Shown in pieces: positions 44,986 to 52,956 of a DNA stretch of 64,000 nucleotides. The first letter of the stretch is position 1. Every line of letters starts with the position of its first letter. Made by a program: the position numbers and the translations under genes. This DNA comes from Candidatus Binatia bacterium. GTDB taxonomy: Bacteria > Desulfobacterota > Binatia > UBA1149 > CAITLU01. The DNA lies in assembly GCA_036493895.1 (NCBI GenBank), contig DASXOZ010000079.1, forward strand, positions 51,336 to 115,335, given 5' to 3'. The notes under the pieces were generated by a model, which was not told the origin of the DNA, made no database searches, and worked only from the letters and a program-made list of their open reading frames with translations.

Positions 44986-47900
44986 CGATCGTCTCTCCAT
45001 CGTCGCCCTTTTCGAGCCTGGCGAGCAGGCCCTCGATCTCATCGACAAGGTTGTCCCAGCCGCCCGGGGCGGTGGTCATCGTCAGCACCGCCTCGGGTCT
45101 CAGCCGGAACCGTTTCGGCTGCCTGGTCGCCAGCGCGAGCAGCAGCTCGGGGGAGACCGGGGAACGCGCATCGAAGCGAATCGCGACGACGTTATCACTG
45201 GCCTTCAGCGAGAGCACAAGGAGGCGTTTGAGCGCAGGCCGCAGCCGCATGATGCGCACGAACGCCCGGGCTTCCTTCGGCAGGCCGCCGAATCGGTCCT
45301 CGAGCTCCTCTTTCAGTGCGTCGACGGCGGCCGCATCGGGTGCCCCGGCCAGGCGCTTGTAGAGCAGCAGGCGCTCGCCGATGTCGGCGATGTACCAGTC
45401 GGGGAGGAAGGCTTCCGCGCCGAGCTCGATTTCCGGCTCGACCTGGGCAGTCGCCGCGATGCCGCGGATCTCCTGGCTGGCCTCCTCCATCATGCGAAGG
45501 AACATGTCGAAGCCGACGGCACCGATGTGCCCCGACTGGGCCTTGCCGAGCAGGTTGCCTGCGCCGCGGATCTCCAGGTCGTGGGCCGCCAGGCGAAAGC
45601 CGGCGCCGAGGTCGTCGAGATCCTGCAGCACCGCCAGCCTCTTGCGGGCGTCGTCGCTCATGCGCTCGCCCGGAACGAGCAGGTAGGCGTACGCGCGGCG
45701 ATGGGAACGTCCGACGCGCCCGCGGATCTGGTAGAGCTGGGCCAGGCCGAACGCGTCGGCTCGGTCCACGAGGATCGTGTTCGCGTTGGGGATGTCGAGG
45801 CCCGATTCGATGATCGAAGTGCACACGAGCACGTCGATGCGGTGCTCGAAGAACTCCACCATCACCTTTTCGAGCGCGTCCTCGTCCATCTGCCCGTGGC
45901 CGACGCCGATGCGCGCGCCGGGCACCAGCTCGCCGATGCGGCGCGCCGCGGTGTCGATCGAGCTGACGCGGTTGTGCACGAAAAACACCTGGCCTGCGCG
46001 ACCGAGCTCGCGGCGGATCGCCTGCTGGATCAACCCCTCGTCGTAGCGCGCGACGTAGGTACGGATCGCGAGGCGGTCGACCGGAGGAGTCTCGATGAGG
46101 CTGAGGTCGCGCACTCCGCTGAGCGAAAGCTGCAGCGTGCGCGGGATCGGCGTTGCCGTCATTGTCAGCACGTCCACTTCGCGCCGGAGCTTCTTCAGGT
46201 GCTCCTTGGCCTTGACGCCGAAGCGGTGCTCCTCGTCGATCACGAGAAGACCGAGCCTTGCGAACTCGATGTCCGCCTGCAGAAGCCGGTGCGTGCCGAC
46301 AACGACATCGATGGTGCCGGCGGCAAGCCCCTTTGCCAGCTCAGCGTTTTCGGCCTTGCCGTGGAAGCGCGAGATCATCGCGAGCTTGAGCGGATAGCCC
46401 TCGAAGCGGCGCTGCAGCGTCTCGAAGTGCTGGCGCGCCAGCACGGTCGTCGGAACCAGAACCGCGACCTGCTTGCCGGCCATCGCGACGAGATACGCGG
46501 CGCGCACCGCGACTTCGGTCTTGCCATAGCCGACGTCCCCGCAGACGACGCGGTCCATCGGCCGGTCGCGCCCGAGGTCTTCGACGATGTCGCGGATCGC
46601 CGTAAGCTGTCCCTCGGTTTCCTCGAACGGAAAACGCGCTTCGAATTCCTCGAAATCCGGCCCCGGCCGCGCCCACGGCTCCCTCTTGGTCACCTGGCGG
46701 AACGCCTCGAGATCGAGGAGCTCGCGCGCCATCTCCAGGATCGAATCCTTGGCCCGGCGCTTGGTCCTCTCCCACGTCGCGCCGCCGATCTTGTCGAGCT
46801 GGGGCACCGCGCCCGAGGCCCCGGTGAATTTCTCGACGAGGTTGATGCGGTCGACCGGAAGGTAGTAGCGGTCTCCGCCGGCATACTCGATGTGAAGGAA
46901 ATCACCTTCCATCCCCGCCGCCTTCATGTGCCGCAGGCCGCGGTAGTGACCGACGCCGTGGTCGACGTGCACGATGTAGTCGTCGGGCTTGAGCTCGGCC
47001 AGCGCCGAAAGCGTGCGCGCCCGCGCAGCGCGCCGGCGGCGTGGCCGCGCGCGGCGCTCCCCGAAGATCTCCTCGTCACTGACGACGAGGATGCGGTCGG
47101 CGGCAAGCGAAAATCCTTCGCGCAGGTGGCCGTCGACGAGCCAGATCGAGCCTGCATGCCCGGCCACGGCTTTGGCGAAGGTCTGGCCGCGCACGATGCG
47201 CTCGACGCCGGCAAGGCCGAGAAGATGATCGATGCGCCCGAGCTGGGTGGGGTCGGATGCCATCACGACGACGCGGATTCCGTCGTTGCGAGCGCCCGTC
47301 AGGGCATCGACGACCGGCGAAAAGCTCGACTCGCCTTTCTTTGCCCTGGACTGGACCCGCGCCGCGGTAATGCGCGTGTTCGGCGAGACGTCGATGCGCC
47401 AGGTGCGGTGTCCCGCCTGCCCCGACGATTCGACGGCTTCGGCAAAATCCAGCTCGATTCGCGGGCGCCGCGAAAGAAGCGAGTGCAGCTCGGCGCGACC
47501 GAGGTGCAGCAACTCCGGGTCGGGATGAAAGCTTCCGGCGCCGCGCGCGGCCTCGATGGCCTCTTCGAGGCTTTCGTGGAGCGTATCGACGCAGCCTTCG
47601 ACGGCGGGCGGATCGACGAGCACCAGCAACAGGTTCTTCGGCAGGTGATCGAGGATCGTCGTGCGCGATCCGTACGCGTAGGGAGCGAGCAGCTCGATCC
47701 CCGGGAAATGCACGCCGCTGGCAAGGTATTCATCGAGGCGCCGGCGCTCGCTGCTCGGCAGCAGCAATTCTTCGCAGCGCTCGCCGATGCGCCGGCGCAT
47801 TTCGGCGGTGGCCATGCGATCCATCGACACGGGGGCCGACGGCAGCACGACGAGGTCTTCGCTCGGCTGGAACGAGCGCTGGTCCGACGGATCGAACAGG

Positions 47901-48532
47901 CGGATCGACTCGACGACGTCGCCGCCCAGCTCGACGCGCAGCGGGTATTCGAAACCCGGCGGCCAAAGATCGACGATTCCACCGCGCACCGCGACCTCGC
48001 CCTGCTCGTCGACCGTCGGTACCTTGCGGTAGCCGCGGCCTTCGAGCCGCGAGACGAGATCCTCGAGCAGCATCTCGTCGCCGACGACGAAGTACAACGA
48101 CGCGGCCGTCAGCGCGTCGGCCGGCATCGCCCACTGCGACAACGCTTCGACCGAAGCGACGACGATCGGCGCCTTGCTTTGCGCGAGCTGGTAGAGCGCC
48201 GAAGTGCGCGACGCCTCGACGTCCACCGACGGCGAGACCATCTCGAGCGGCGGCGCCTCGCGGCACGGAAACAGGTGCACGCGGCGCGCGAGGAAGCTGT
48301 CGTCGGGCTTCTCGCCGAGGAAGGACTGCAGCTCGGACGCCAGCTCCTCGGCCGTTTTTTCCGACGGCGCGACCACCAGCGCAGCCCTCTCGAGGCCATC
48401 GAGCACGCGCGACAGCGCGTAGGCCGGCGAGCCGCCGACGAGGCCCTGGATCCTCCACACGAGTTCGGGGTAGCCGGCCAGCTCCTCGCGCAGGCCGCTG
48501 CGCAGGCTCGAAGTGGAGACGTCCGTGCTCAA
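44930..48532 (-). CDS. mfd: Transcription-repair coupling factor
   Basis: 1200 aa, slightly longer than E. coli Mfd. Moves stalled RNA polymerase and recruits UvrA. Seen: UvrB-like N-terminal domains, RNA polymerase interaction region (DDYIVHVDHGVGHYRGL), P-loop GDVGYGKTEVAVRAA, DEEHRFG, TMTATPIPRTLQLSL and TSIIESGLDIPNANTI, then the C-terminal D7 domain. The TTG at 48532 is inferred because it makes a TTGA overlap with the aroQ stop and the chain then begins at the right place; the next start lies further in. Confidence 0.97.
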   Translation of the reverse strand: MSTDVSTSSLRSGLREELAGYPELVWRIQGLVGGSPAYALSRVLDGLERAALVVAPSEKTAEELASELQSFLGEKPDDSFLARRVHLFPCREAPPLEMVSPSVDVEASRTSALYQLAQSKAPIVVASVEALSQWAMPADALTAASLYFVVGDEMLLEDLVSRLEGRGYRKVPTVDEQGEVAVRGGIVDLWPPGFEYPLRVELGGDVVESIRLFDPSDQRSFQPSEDLVVLPSAPVSMDRMATAEMRRRIGERCEELLLPSSERRRLDEYLASGVHFPGIELLAPYAYGSRTTILDHLPKNLLLVLVDPPAVEGCVDTLHESLEEAIEAARGAGSFHPDPELLHLGRAELHSLLSRRPRIELDFAEAVESSGQAGHRTWRIDVSPNTRITAARVQSRAKKGESSFSPVVDALTGARNDGIRVVVMASDPTQLGRIDHLLGLAGVERIVRGQTFAKAVAGHAGSIWLVDGHLREGFSLAADRILVVSDEEIFGERRARPRRRRAARARTLSALAELKPDDYIVHVDHGVGHYRGLRHMKAAGMEGDFLHIEYAGGDRYYLPVDRINLVEKFTGASGAVPQLDKIGGATWERTKRRAKDSILEMARELLDLEAFRQVTKREPWARPGPDFEEFEARFPFEETEGQLTAIRDIVEDLGRDRPMDRVVCGDVGYGKTEVAVRAAYLVAMAGKQVAVLVPTTVLARQHFETLQRRFEGYPLKLAMISRFHGKAENAELAKGLAAGTIDVVVGTHRLLQADIEFARLGLLVIDEEHRFGVKAKEHLKKLRREVDVLTMTATPIPRTLQLSLSGVRDLSLIETPPVDRLAIRTYVARYDEGLIQQAIRRELGRAGQVFFVHNRVSSIDTAARRIGELVPGARIGVGHGQMDEDALEKVMVEFFEHRIDVLVCTSIIESGLDIPNANTILVDRADAFGLAQLYQIRGRVGRSHRRAYAYLLVPGERMSDDARKRLAVLQDLDDLGAGFRLAAHDLEIRGAGNLLGKAQSGHIGAVGFDMFLRMMEEASQEIRGIAATAQVEPEIELGAEAFLPDWYIADIGERLLLYKRLAGAPDAAAVDALKEELEDRFGGLPKEARAFVRIMRLRPALKRLLVLSLKASDNVVAIRFDARSPVSPELLLALATRQPKRFRLRPEAVLTMTTAPGGWDNLVDEIEGLLARLEKGDDGETIDERTRQPSSAHTLRRAAR

Positions 48533-48996
48533 GAGCGGTCGAGGCGAGAGTCGAGAAAGGAAACCAGCGCGCGAAGGCCGAGGCTGTAACTGTCGGCGCC
48601 GAAACCGATGACCTGGCCCACCGCAACACCGGCGACGAGCGAGCGGTGACGAAACTCCTCGCGTCGATGGATGTTCGACAGGTGACACTCGACGGCAGGA
48701 ACGCTGCTGCCGGCAATCGCGTCGCGGATCGCGACGCTCGTGTGCGTGTACGCACCGGGATTGATCAGGATGCCGCTGTTGCGCGCGGCCGCCTGCTGGA
48801 TGCGCGTCACCAGCTCGCCTTCGCCGTTGGACTGGAACGATTCGATCGTCCAGCCGAGCTCGGACGCAAGACGCGCGAGCGAGGCGTCGATGTCGGCCAG
48901 GGTAGCGGTTCCGTAAACCTCCGGCTCCCTCGTCCCGAGCATGTTCAGGTTCGGTCCGTGGAGCACGAGCAGGGGCTTGCGGGTGGCGGCGCTCAT
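48529..48996 (-). CDS. aroQ: Type II 3-dehydroquinate dehydratase
   Basis: 155 aa. Third step of the shikimate pathway, dodecameric class II enzyme. Seen: LLVLHGPNLNMLGTREPEVYG, SNGEGELV, LINPGAYTHTSVAI with the active-site Asn/Tyr, and AVECHLSNIHRREEFR. ATG 48996 has GAGAGGAGG upstream. It sits 13 bp after aroB and is coupled to mfd by a 4-bp overlap. Confidence 0.97.
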   Translation of the reverse strand: MSAATRKPLLVLHGPNLNMLGTREPEVYGTATLADIDASLARLASELGWTIESFQSNGEGELVTRIQQAAARNSGILINPGAYTHTSVAIRDAIAGSSVPAVECHLSNIHRREEFRHRSLVAGVAVGQVIGFGADSYSLGLRALVSFLDSRLDRS

Positions 48997-49009
48997 CGAA
49001 TCCTCCTCT

Positions 49010-50101
49010 CTACATCGAAGCGGCGATCTCGGCCACCTCGAGGGTTTCCGCCCTGCAGCACCCGATCGCTTCGCAGACGATGTAGGCGACCCGGCCACGC
49101 AGGGCCTTCTTGTCGAGCGCAATCGCCCGCATGAGCGCCTCGCGGTCGAGGCCGGGGGGAACCCGGTGTTCCAGGCCGAATTTTTCCAGCAGCGCCTCGA
49201 TGCGTCGAAGGTCGCCCTGCGCGCACAGGCCGCGCCCGGCCGACAGGCGCGTGGCCACTCCCATGCCGATCGCCACCGCCTCGCCGTGAAGGAAGCGGTC
49301 GTACCCGGTGGTCTGCTCGACGGCGTGCGCGACGGTATGGCCGAAGTTGAGGATGCGCCGCAGCCCGGTCTCTTCGCGCTCGTCCTTCTCGACGACGTCA
49401 GCCTTGATCTCCACGCAGCGCGCGATGACGTCGCGCAGAACGGATTTGTCGCGCGCGAGCAGCGCGCCGGCGTCGCGCTCGAGGCGTTCGAAAAGCTGCG
49501 CATCCAGGATGATGCCGGCCTTGACGACCTCGGCCAGGCCTGCGACGAGCTCGCGCTCCGGCAGCGAATCGAGCGTGTCCGGATCGATCCGCACGGCCGA
49601 AGGCTGCCAGAACGTGCCGACGAGGTTCTTGCCCTGGCGTCGGTCCATTCCCGTCTTTCCGCCGACGCTGGAATCGACCTGCGACAGCAGCGTCGTCGGA
49701 ATCATCACGAAGCGCACGCCGCGAAGGATGGTCGATGCTGTGAATGCCGTCAGGTCGCCGACCACGCCGCCACCGAGCGCGACGAGCACGGCGCCGCGGT
49801 CGATGCCCGCGTCGAGACAGGCGTCGTAGATCCTTTCGACGCTGGCCATGTTCTTGTGGCGCTCGCCGTCTTCCAGCGTGATCGCGAGCGCAGTCGCGGC
49901 CAGCGACGAGTCGGCGCGGCGCAACGACTCGAGAAGCGCGCGAAGGTACAGGGGTGCGACGACGGTGTTCGTCACGACGAACACCCGGCTCGGCGCCAGC
50001 TCCGCGACCGCGCTGCCCGCATCGTGCAGGACACCGGAGCCGACGGTGCAATCGTAGGAGCGCTCGCCCAGGCGAACGGGCACGGTGATACGGTCGTTCA
50101 T
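49010..50101 (-). CDS. aroB: 3-dehydroquinate synthase
   Basis: 363 aa. NAD- and metal-dependent cyclisation of DAHP, second step of the shikimate pathway. Seen: GGGVVGDLTAFTAST, PTTLLSQVDSSVGGKTGMD, and metal ligands in LNFGHTVAHAVEQ and LHGEAVAIGM. The ATG overlaps the aroK stop (ATGA). Confidence 0.97.
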   Translation of the reverse strand: MNDRITVPVRLGERSYDCTVGSGVLHDAGSAVAELAPSRVFVVTNTVVAPLYLRALLESLRRADSSLAATALAITLEDGERHKNMASVERIYDACLDAGIDRGAVLVALGGGVVGDLTAFTASTILRGVRFVMIPTTLLSQVDSSVGGKTGMDRRQGKNLVGTFWQPSAVRIDPDTLDSLPERELVAGLAEVVKAGIILDAQLFERLERDAGALLARDKSVLRDVIARCVEIKADVVEKDEREETGLRRILNFGHTVAHAVEQTTGYDRFLHGEAVAIGMGVATRLSAGRGLCAQGDLRRIEALLEKFGLEHRVPPGLDREALMRAIALDKKALRGRVAYIVCEAIGCCRAETLEVAEIAASM

Positions 50102-50664
50102 CGCTTGTTTCCCGAGGCCGGCGTGCGCATTTCCGCGTCGCTGCGTCCGCTTCCGCGCAGCCGCGGCGCGATCGCCGAGGCAACTCTCGCAGCGGCCTGC
50201 TCGACGCTGAGCCCGTCGGTTTCGACCATGACGTCGGCCTTGCGGTAGGCAGGCAACCGCTCCTCGTACAGCTTCCTCAGACGCTCGCCGGCGCCCGGCC
50301 CCGAGGCCAGCGGCCGTTTATCCGAGCGAGCCACGCGATCGAGGATCACTTGCGGCGAGGTGACGAGGCATACCACCGGACCGAGCGCCTTCAGCACTGC
50401 GCGGTTGTCCGGATCGACGAAGGTGCCGCCTCCGGTTGCGATCACCGACGGCCTCGGCAGCGAAAGGGCCGCGATCGTCTCGCGCTCGAGGCGACGGAAG
50501 CCGGCCTCGCCGCTGCGCGCGAAGATCTCGGAGATCGACGTCGCGGATTTCTCCTCGATGACCTGGTCGGTGTCGACGAAGTCGAAGCCGAGGCGGCGGG
50601 CGAGGCGCTTTCCGACGGCGGTTTTTCCCGAGGCCATGAAGCCTGTGATCACGACGTGGAGCAT
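50098..50664 (-). CDS. aroK: Shikimate kinase
   Basis: 188 aa. Phosphorylates shikimate. Seen: P-loop ITGFMASGKTAVGKRLA, DTDQVIEEKSATSISEIF, GGGTFVDPDNR, and the lid KRPLASG. The C-terminal tail is about 15 residues longer than usual and basic. The start is ATG 50664; a TTG two codons earlier (50670) is equally possible, and no clear ribosome site is seen. Confidence 0.95.
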   Translation of the reverse strand: MLHVVITGFMASGKTAVGKRLARRLGFDFVDTDQVIEEKSATSISEIFARSGEAGFRRLERETIAALSLPRPSVIATGGGTFVDPDNRAVLKALGPVVCLVTSPQVILDRVARSDKRPLASGPGAGERLRKLYEERLPAYRKADVMVETDGLSVEQAAARVASAIAPRLRGSGRSDAEMRTPASGNKR

Positions 50665-50768
50665 GGCCAAAGGAGAAGACTAGCACGGCCCGACTCCGAT
50701 GGAACGCGCTGCGGCGGGGCGCATCCGCTCGTATGCGCAGCGCGCTGGCGAGCGAATTCACCGGCGGA

Positions 50769-52247
50769 TCACGGCGCGGTCGCATCGTCGAGAACCCGGG
50801 GCGTCACCAGCACGAGAAGCTCTTCCTCTTCGTGCAGGTCGGAGCTCTTGCCGAACAGGGAGCCCAGTACCGGCACGTGGTGGATTCCCGGGATTCCCGC
50901 GTCGTTGGCGGTGGCCGCTTCGCGCGTCAATCCGCCGAGCACTGCGGTTTCCCCGCTCGTGACGAGGACCTCGGCGTCGACCATGCGGCTGAGCTCCTCG
51001 GGAATGTCATCCGGCGGAAGTGGTGCACCGAGGCTGCTCGACTTGGCCTTGATCCGCAGCAGCACGCGGCTGCCTCCGCGAATGGACGGTGTGACTTCCA
51101 GCCGCACGCCCACCGGAATTTCCTCCGTCGCACGATCGCTTGCCGGCACCGTCGTGTCATTGCCGACGACGGTGCCGTGGCTCGGCAGCCGGATGCGAAG
51201 AATGCGCGCGCTCTCGACCGTTGCCGGGCTCCCTTCGAGCATCACGACGCTCGGTCTCGAGACGACGCGCAGCTTGCCGCTGGCCTCGAGCGCGGAAAGT
51301 CGGGCATCCAGCGCCGAGGCACCGTGAGTAGCAATGAGGAGCGCGGCGCTGCCGGCGTCGCTCACCGGCGGAGGGAATTTGACCTCGCTTCCAACGGTAC
51401 CGGTGAGCTTCCATTCGACGCCGAGATCCAGGCGCGCCGTGCGCGAGCACTCGACGATCTTCGCGTCGAGCAGGATGCGCCTCTGCGGCCGGTCGAGCTC
51501 GGAAATCGTCGCAAGAAGGTGCGCCGTGGCATCGGTCGCACCGGTGAGGACGAGAGTATTGGACGCCGCGTCGGCCGCGACGGAAACGCCGAGCGTTTCG
51601 CCGGCGTGCGCGAGGATCGTCGCCGTGTCCTTTGCCGTTGCGTGGGCCAGGTGCACGACGCGTGGCCTCAGCGATGCACCTGGATGCTCGTCGTGTTTCG
51701 CAGGGTCGTGAGCGACCGCGGGCGATGTGGCCGCAGGCGGTGATGCCGCAGCGATCGATGCCGGCTGCGCGACCTCGACGGGCGTTGCGGCATCGCCTTT
51801 CGTCTGGTCGTCGCGATGCGGCGACGGACGCCGCACCTCGATCATGTCGTCGGCAATCGAGTAGTCGAAGCCGAACACGTGGGCATACGCTTCCAGGCGC
51901 TGTTTCCAGTCGAGCGCTGCCGAAGCGCTCGCGGTAAGGTCGCCGCGCAAATCGGGACTCAGGACGAGGTCCTTGTTCGCGTCCCTTGCGACATCGCCGA
52001 GCCACGCCGACAGCGGCCTCGTCTTTAGCTCGGAAGCCGTAGAAGCGAGCGGCAGCGCTGGCGGCGCAGGGGGGTGCAACACCGCGGGAAGGGCCACCTG
52101 CCGGGAAACCTGCAACGACCCGAACGGTGCCAGCAGGCGTCGCGATACAAGCGACGTCGCAGCGACCGTGCCGGCGAGCGCGAGCACGGCGGCGGCGCGC
52201 CGGCGCCGGTCGCTGCGCTTTCCCGCAGCGAGAAGGTCAGTGCGCAC
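50769..52247 (-). CDS. Small secretin (PilQ/HofQ-like) with N-terminal membrane anchor
   Basis: 492 aa. Secretins form outer-membrane gates for type IV pili, DNA uptake or type II secretion. Seen: a basic then hydrophobic N-terminus (RRRRAAAVLALAGTVAATSLV), an STN-like domain (about 75-140), a His/Ala/Pro linker, a secretin N-domain (VVHLAHATAKDTATIL...), and the secretin core with RILLDAKIVE, a VPVGVRLEVTP-like strand and SGETAVLGGLTRE, ending LLVLVTPRVL. The GTG at 52247 overlaps the upstream gene by 11 bp. Its place just before aroK-aroB matches pilQ. It is shorter than PilQ and has no AMIN domain that I can see. Confidence 0.85.
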   Translation of the reverse strand: MRTDLLAAGKRSDRRRRAAAVLALAGTVAATSLVSRRLLAPFGSLQVSRQVALPAVLHPPAPPALPLASTASELKTRPLSAWLGDVARDANKDLVLSPDLRGDLTASASAALDWKQRLEAYAHVFGFDYSIADDMIEVRRPSPHRDDQTKGDAATPVEVAQPASIAAASPPAATSPAVAHDPAKHDEHPGASLRPRVVHLAHATAKDTATILAHAGETLGVSVAADAASNTLVLTGATDATAHLLATISELDRPQRRILLDAKIVECSRTARLDLGVEWKLTGTVGSEVKFPPPVSDAGSAALLIATHGASALDARLSALEASGKLRVVSRPSVVMLEGSPATVESARILRIRLPSHGTVVGNDTTVPASDRATEEIPVGVRLEVTPSIRGGSRVLLRIKAKSSSLGAPLPPDDIPEELSRMVDAEVLVTSGETAVLGGLTREAATANDAGIPGIHHVPVLGSLFGKSSDLHEEEELLVLVTPRVLDDATAP

Positions 52248-52833
52248 GGCCCGCTCCGAACCACGCCACCGCAAGACCGACCGGCACCGCAAGATCGCCG
52301 CCGAGCGCCTCGGCGCTGCCCTCGGTGCCGGCGAGCACCGAGACTGCCGCCAGGTGCTGGCGACGGGCACCCTCGGTGTCGGCGCTGCCGAGAGCCTCGG
52401 CCAGCGACGCCAGCGCGCACGGCTCGCAGTCGAGCGCCGCCAGTCGCAAACGCGCCCGCCGGAACATGGCCGCCGCATGCGCGACGGCCGCCTCGTCAGC
52501 CCACGCCGTCAGGCCCTCGGCGCCGCTGACCAGGCTCGAGCATCCCGAGATGGCGTCCCCGCCGTGCTCGTCTGCCGGCGACCGGTTCGCCGATCCGACG
52601 CGGCAGAACGGCGCCGCGAGCGCCGCCACGTGCCACGCCTTTTCGCAGCCGAGCACCCACGCGATCTCGAGGACGCCTGGAGCGAAGAGGGAACCGGCCA
52701 CGGGCGGCGAGTACGACGCTGCGCAGGCCTCCAGCAACGGCTCCCGCTCGGCGCGAGCGACGACCGCCGCCACGATGCGGTCGGAAGCCAGGTACCAGAA
52801 CGTTGCGCGGCGGGCACGGAGCGGGACGGACAT
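52237..52833 (-). CDS. Unknown protein in the pilM position
   Basis: 198 aa, no signal peptide. ATG 52833 (MSVPLRARRATFWYLASDR). The chain is Ala-rich with scattered Cys and a repeated helical look (AEREPLLEACAASY, WADEAAVAHAAAMFRRARLRLAALDC). The N-terminus loosely recalls an actin-like PilM start, but it is far shorter than PilM (about 350 aa) and no nucleotide-binding motif is evident. It overlaps the secretin gene, so the two are coupled. It could be a reduced pilus-assembly partner or an unrelated protein. Confidence 0.6.
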   Translation of the reverse strand: MSVPLRARRATFWYLASDRIVAAVVARAEREPLLEACAASYSPPVAGSLFAPGVLEIAWVLGCEKAWHVAALAAPFCRVGSANRSPADEHGGDAISGCSSLVSGAEGLTAWADEAAVAHAAAMFRRARLRLAALDCEPCALASLAEALGSADTEGARRQHLAAVSVLAGTEGSAEALGGDLAVPVGLAVAWFGAGRAH

Positions 52834-52956
52834 GCGCGAGAGTCGCTCGGTGCAAGGCTTTCGCGCAACGACGCGGCTGTAATGGAAAGACGACCGGCCA
52901 CGATGGCGCGGCAGCGTCCGGGCGAACGCGGCGGCGCAGGTGCTGCCGCTCTGCAC

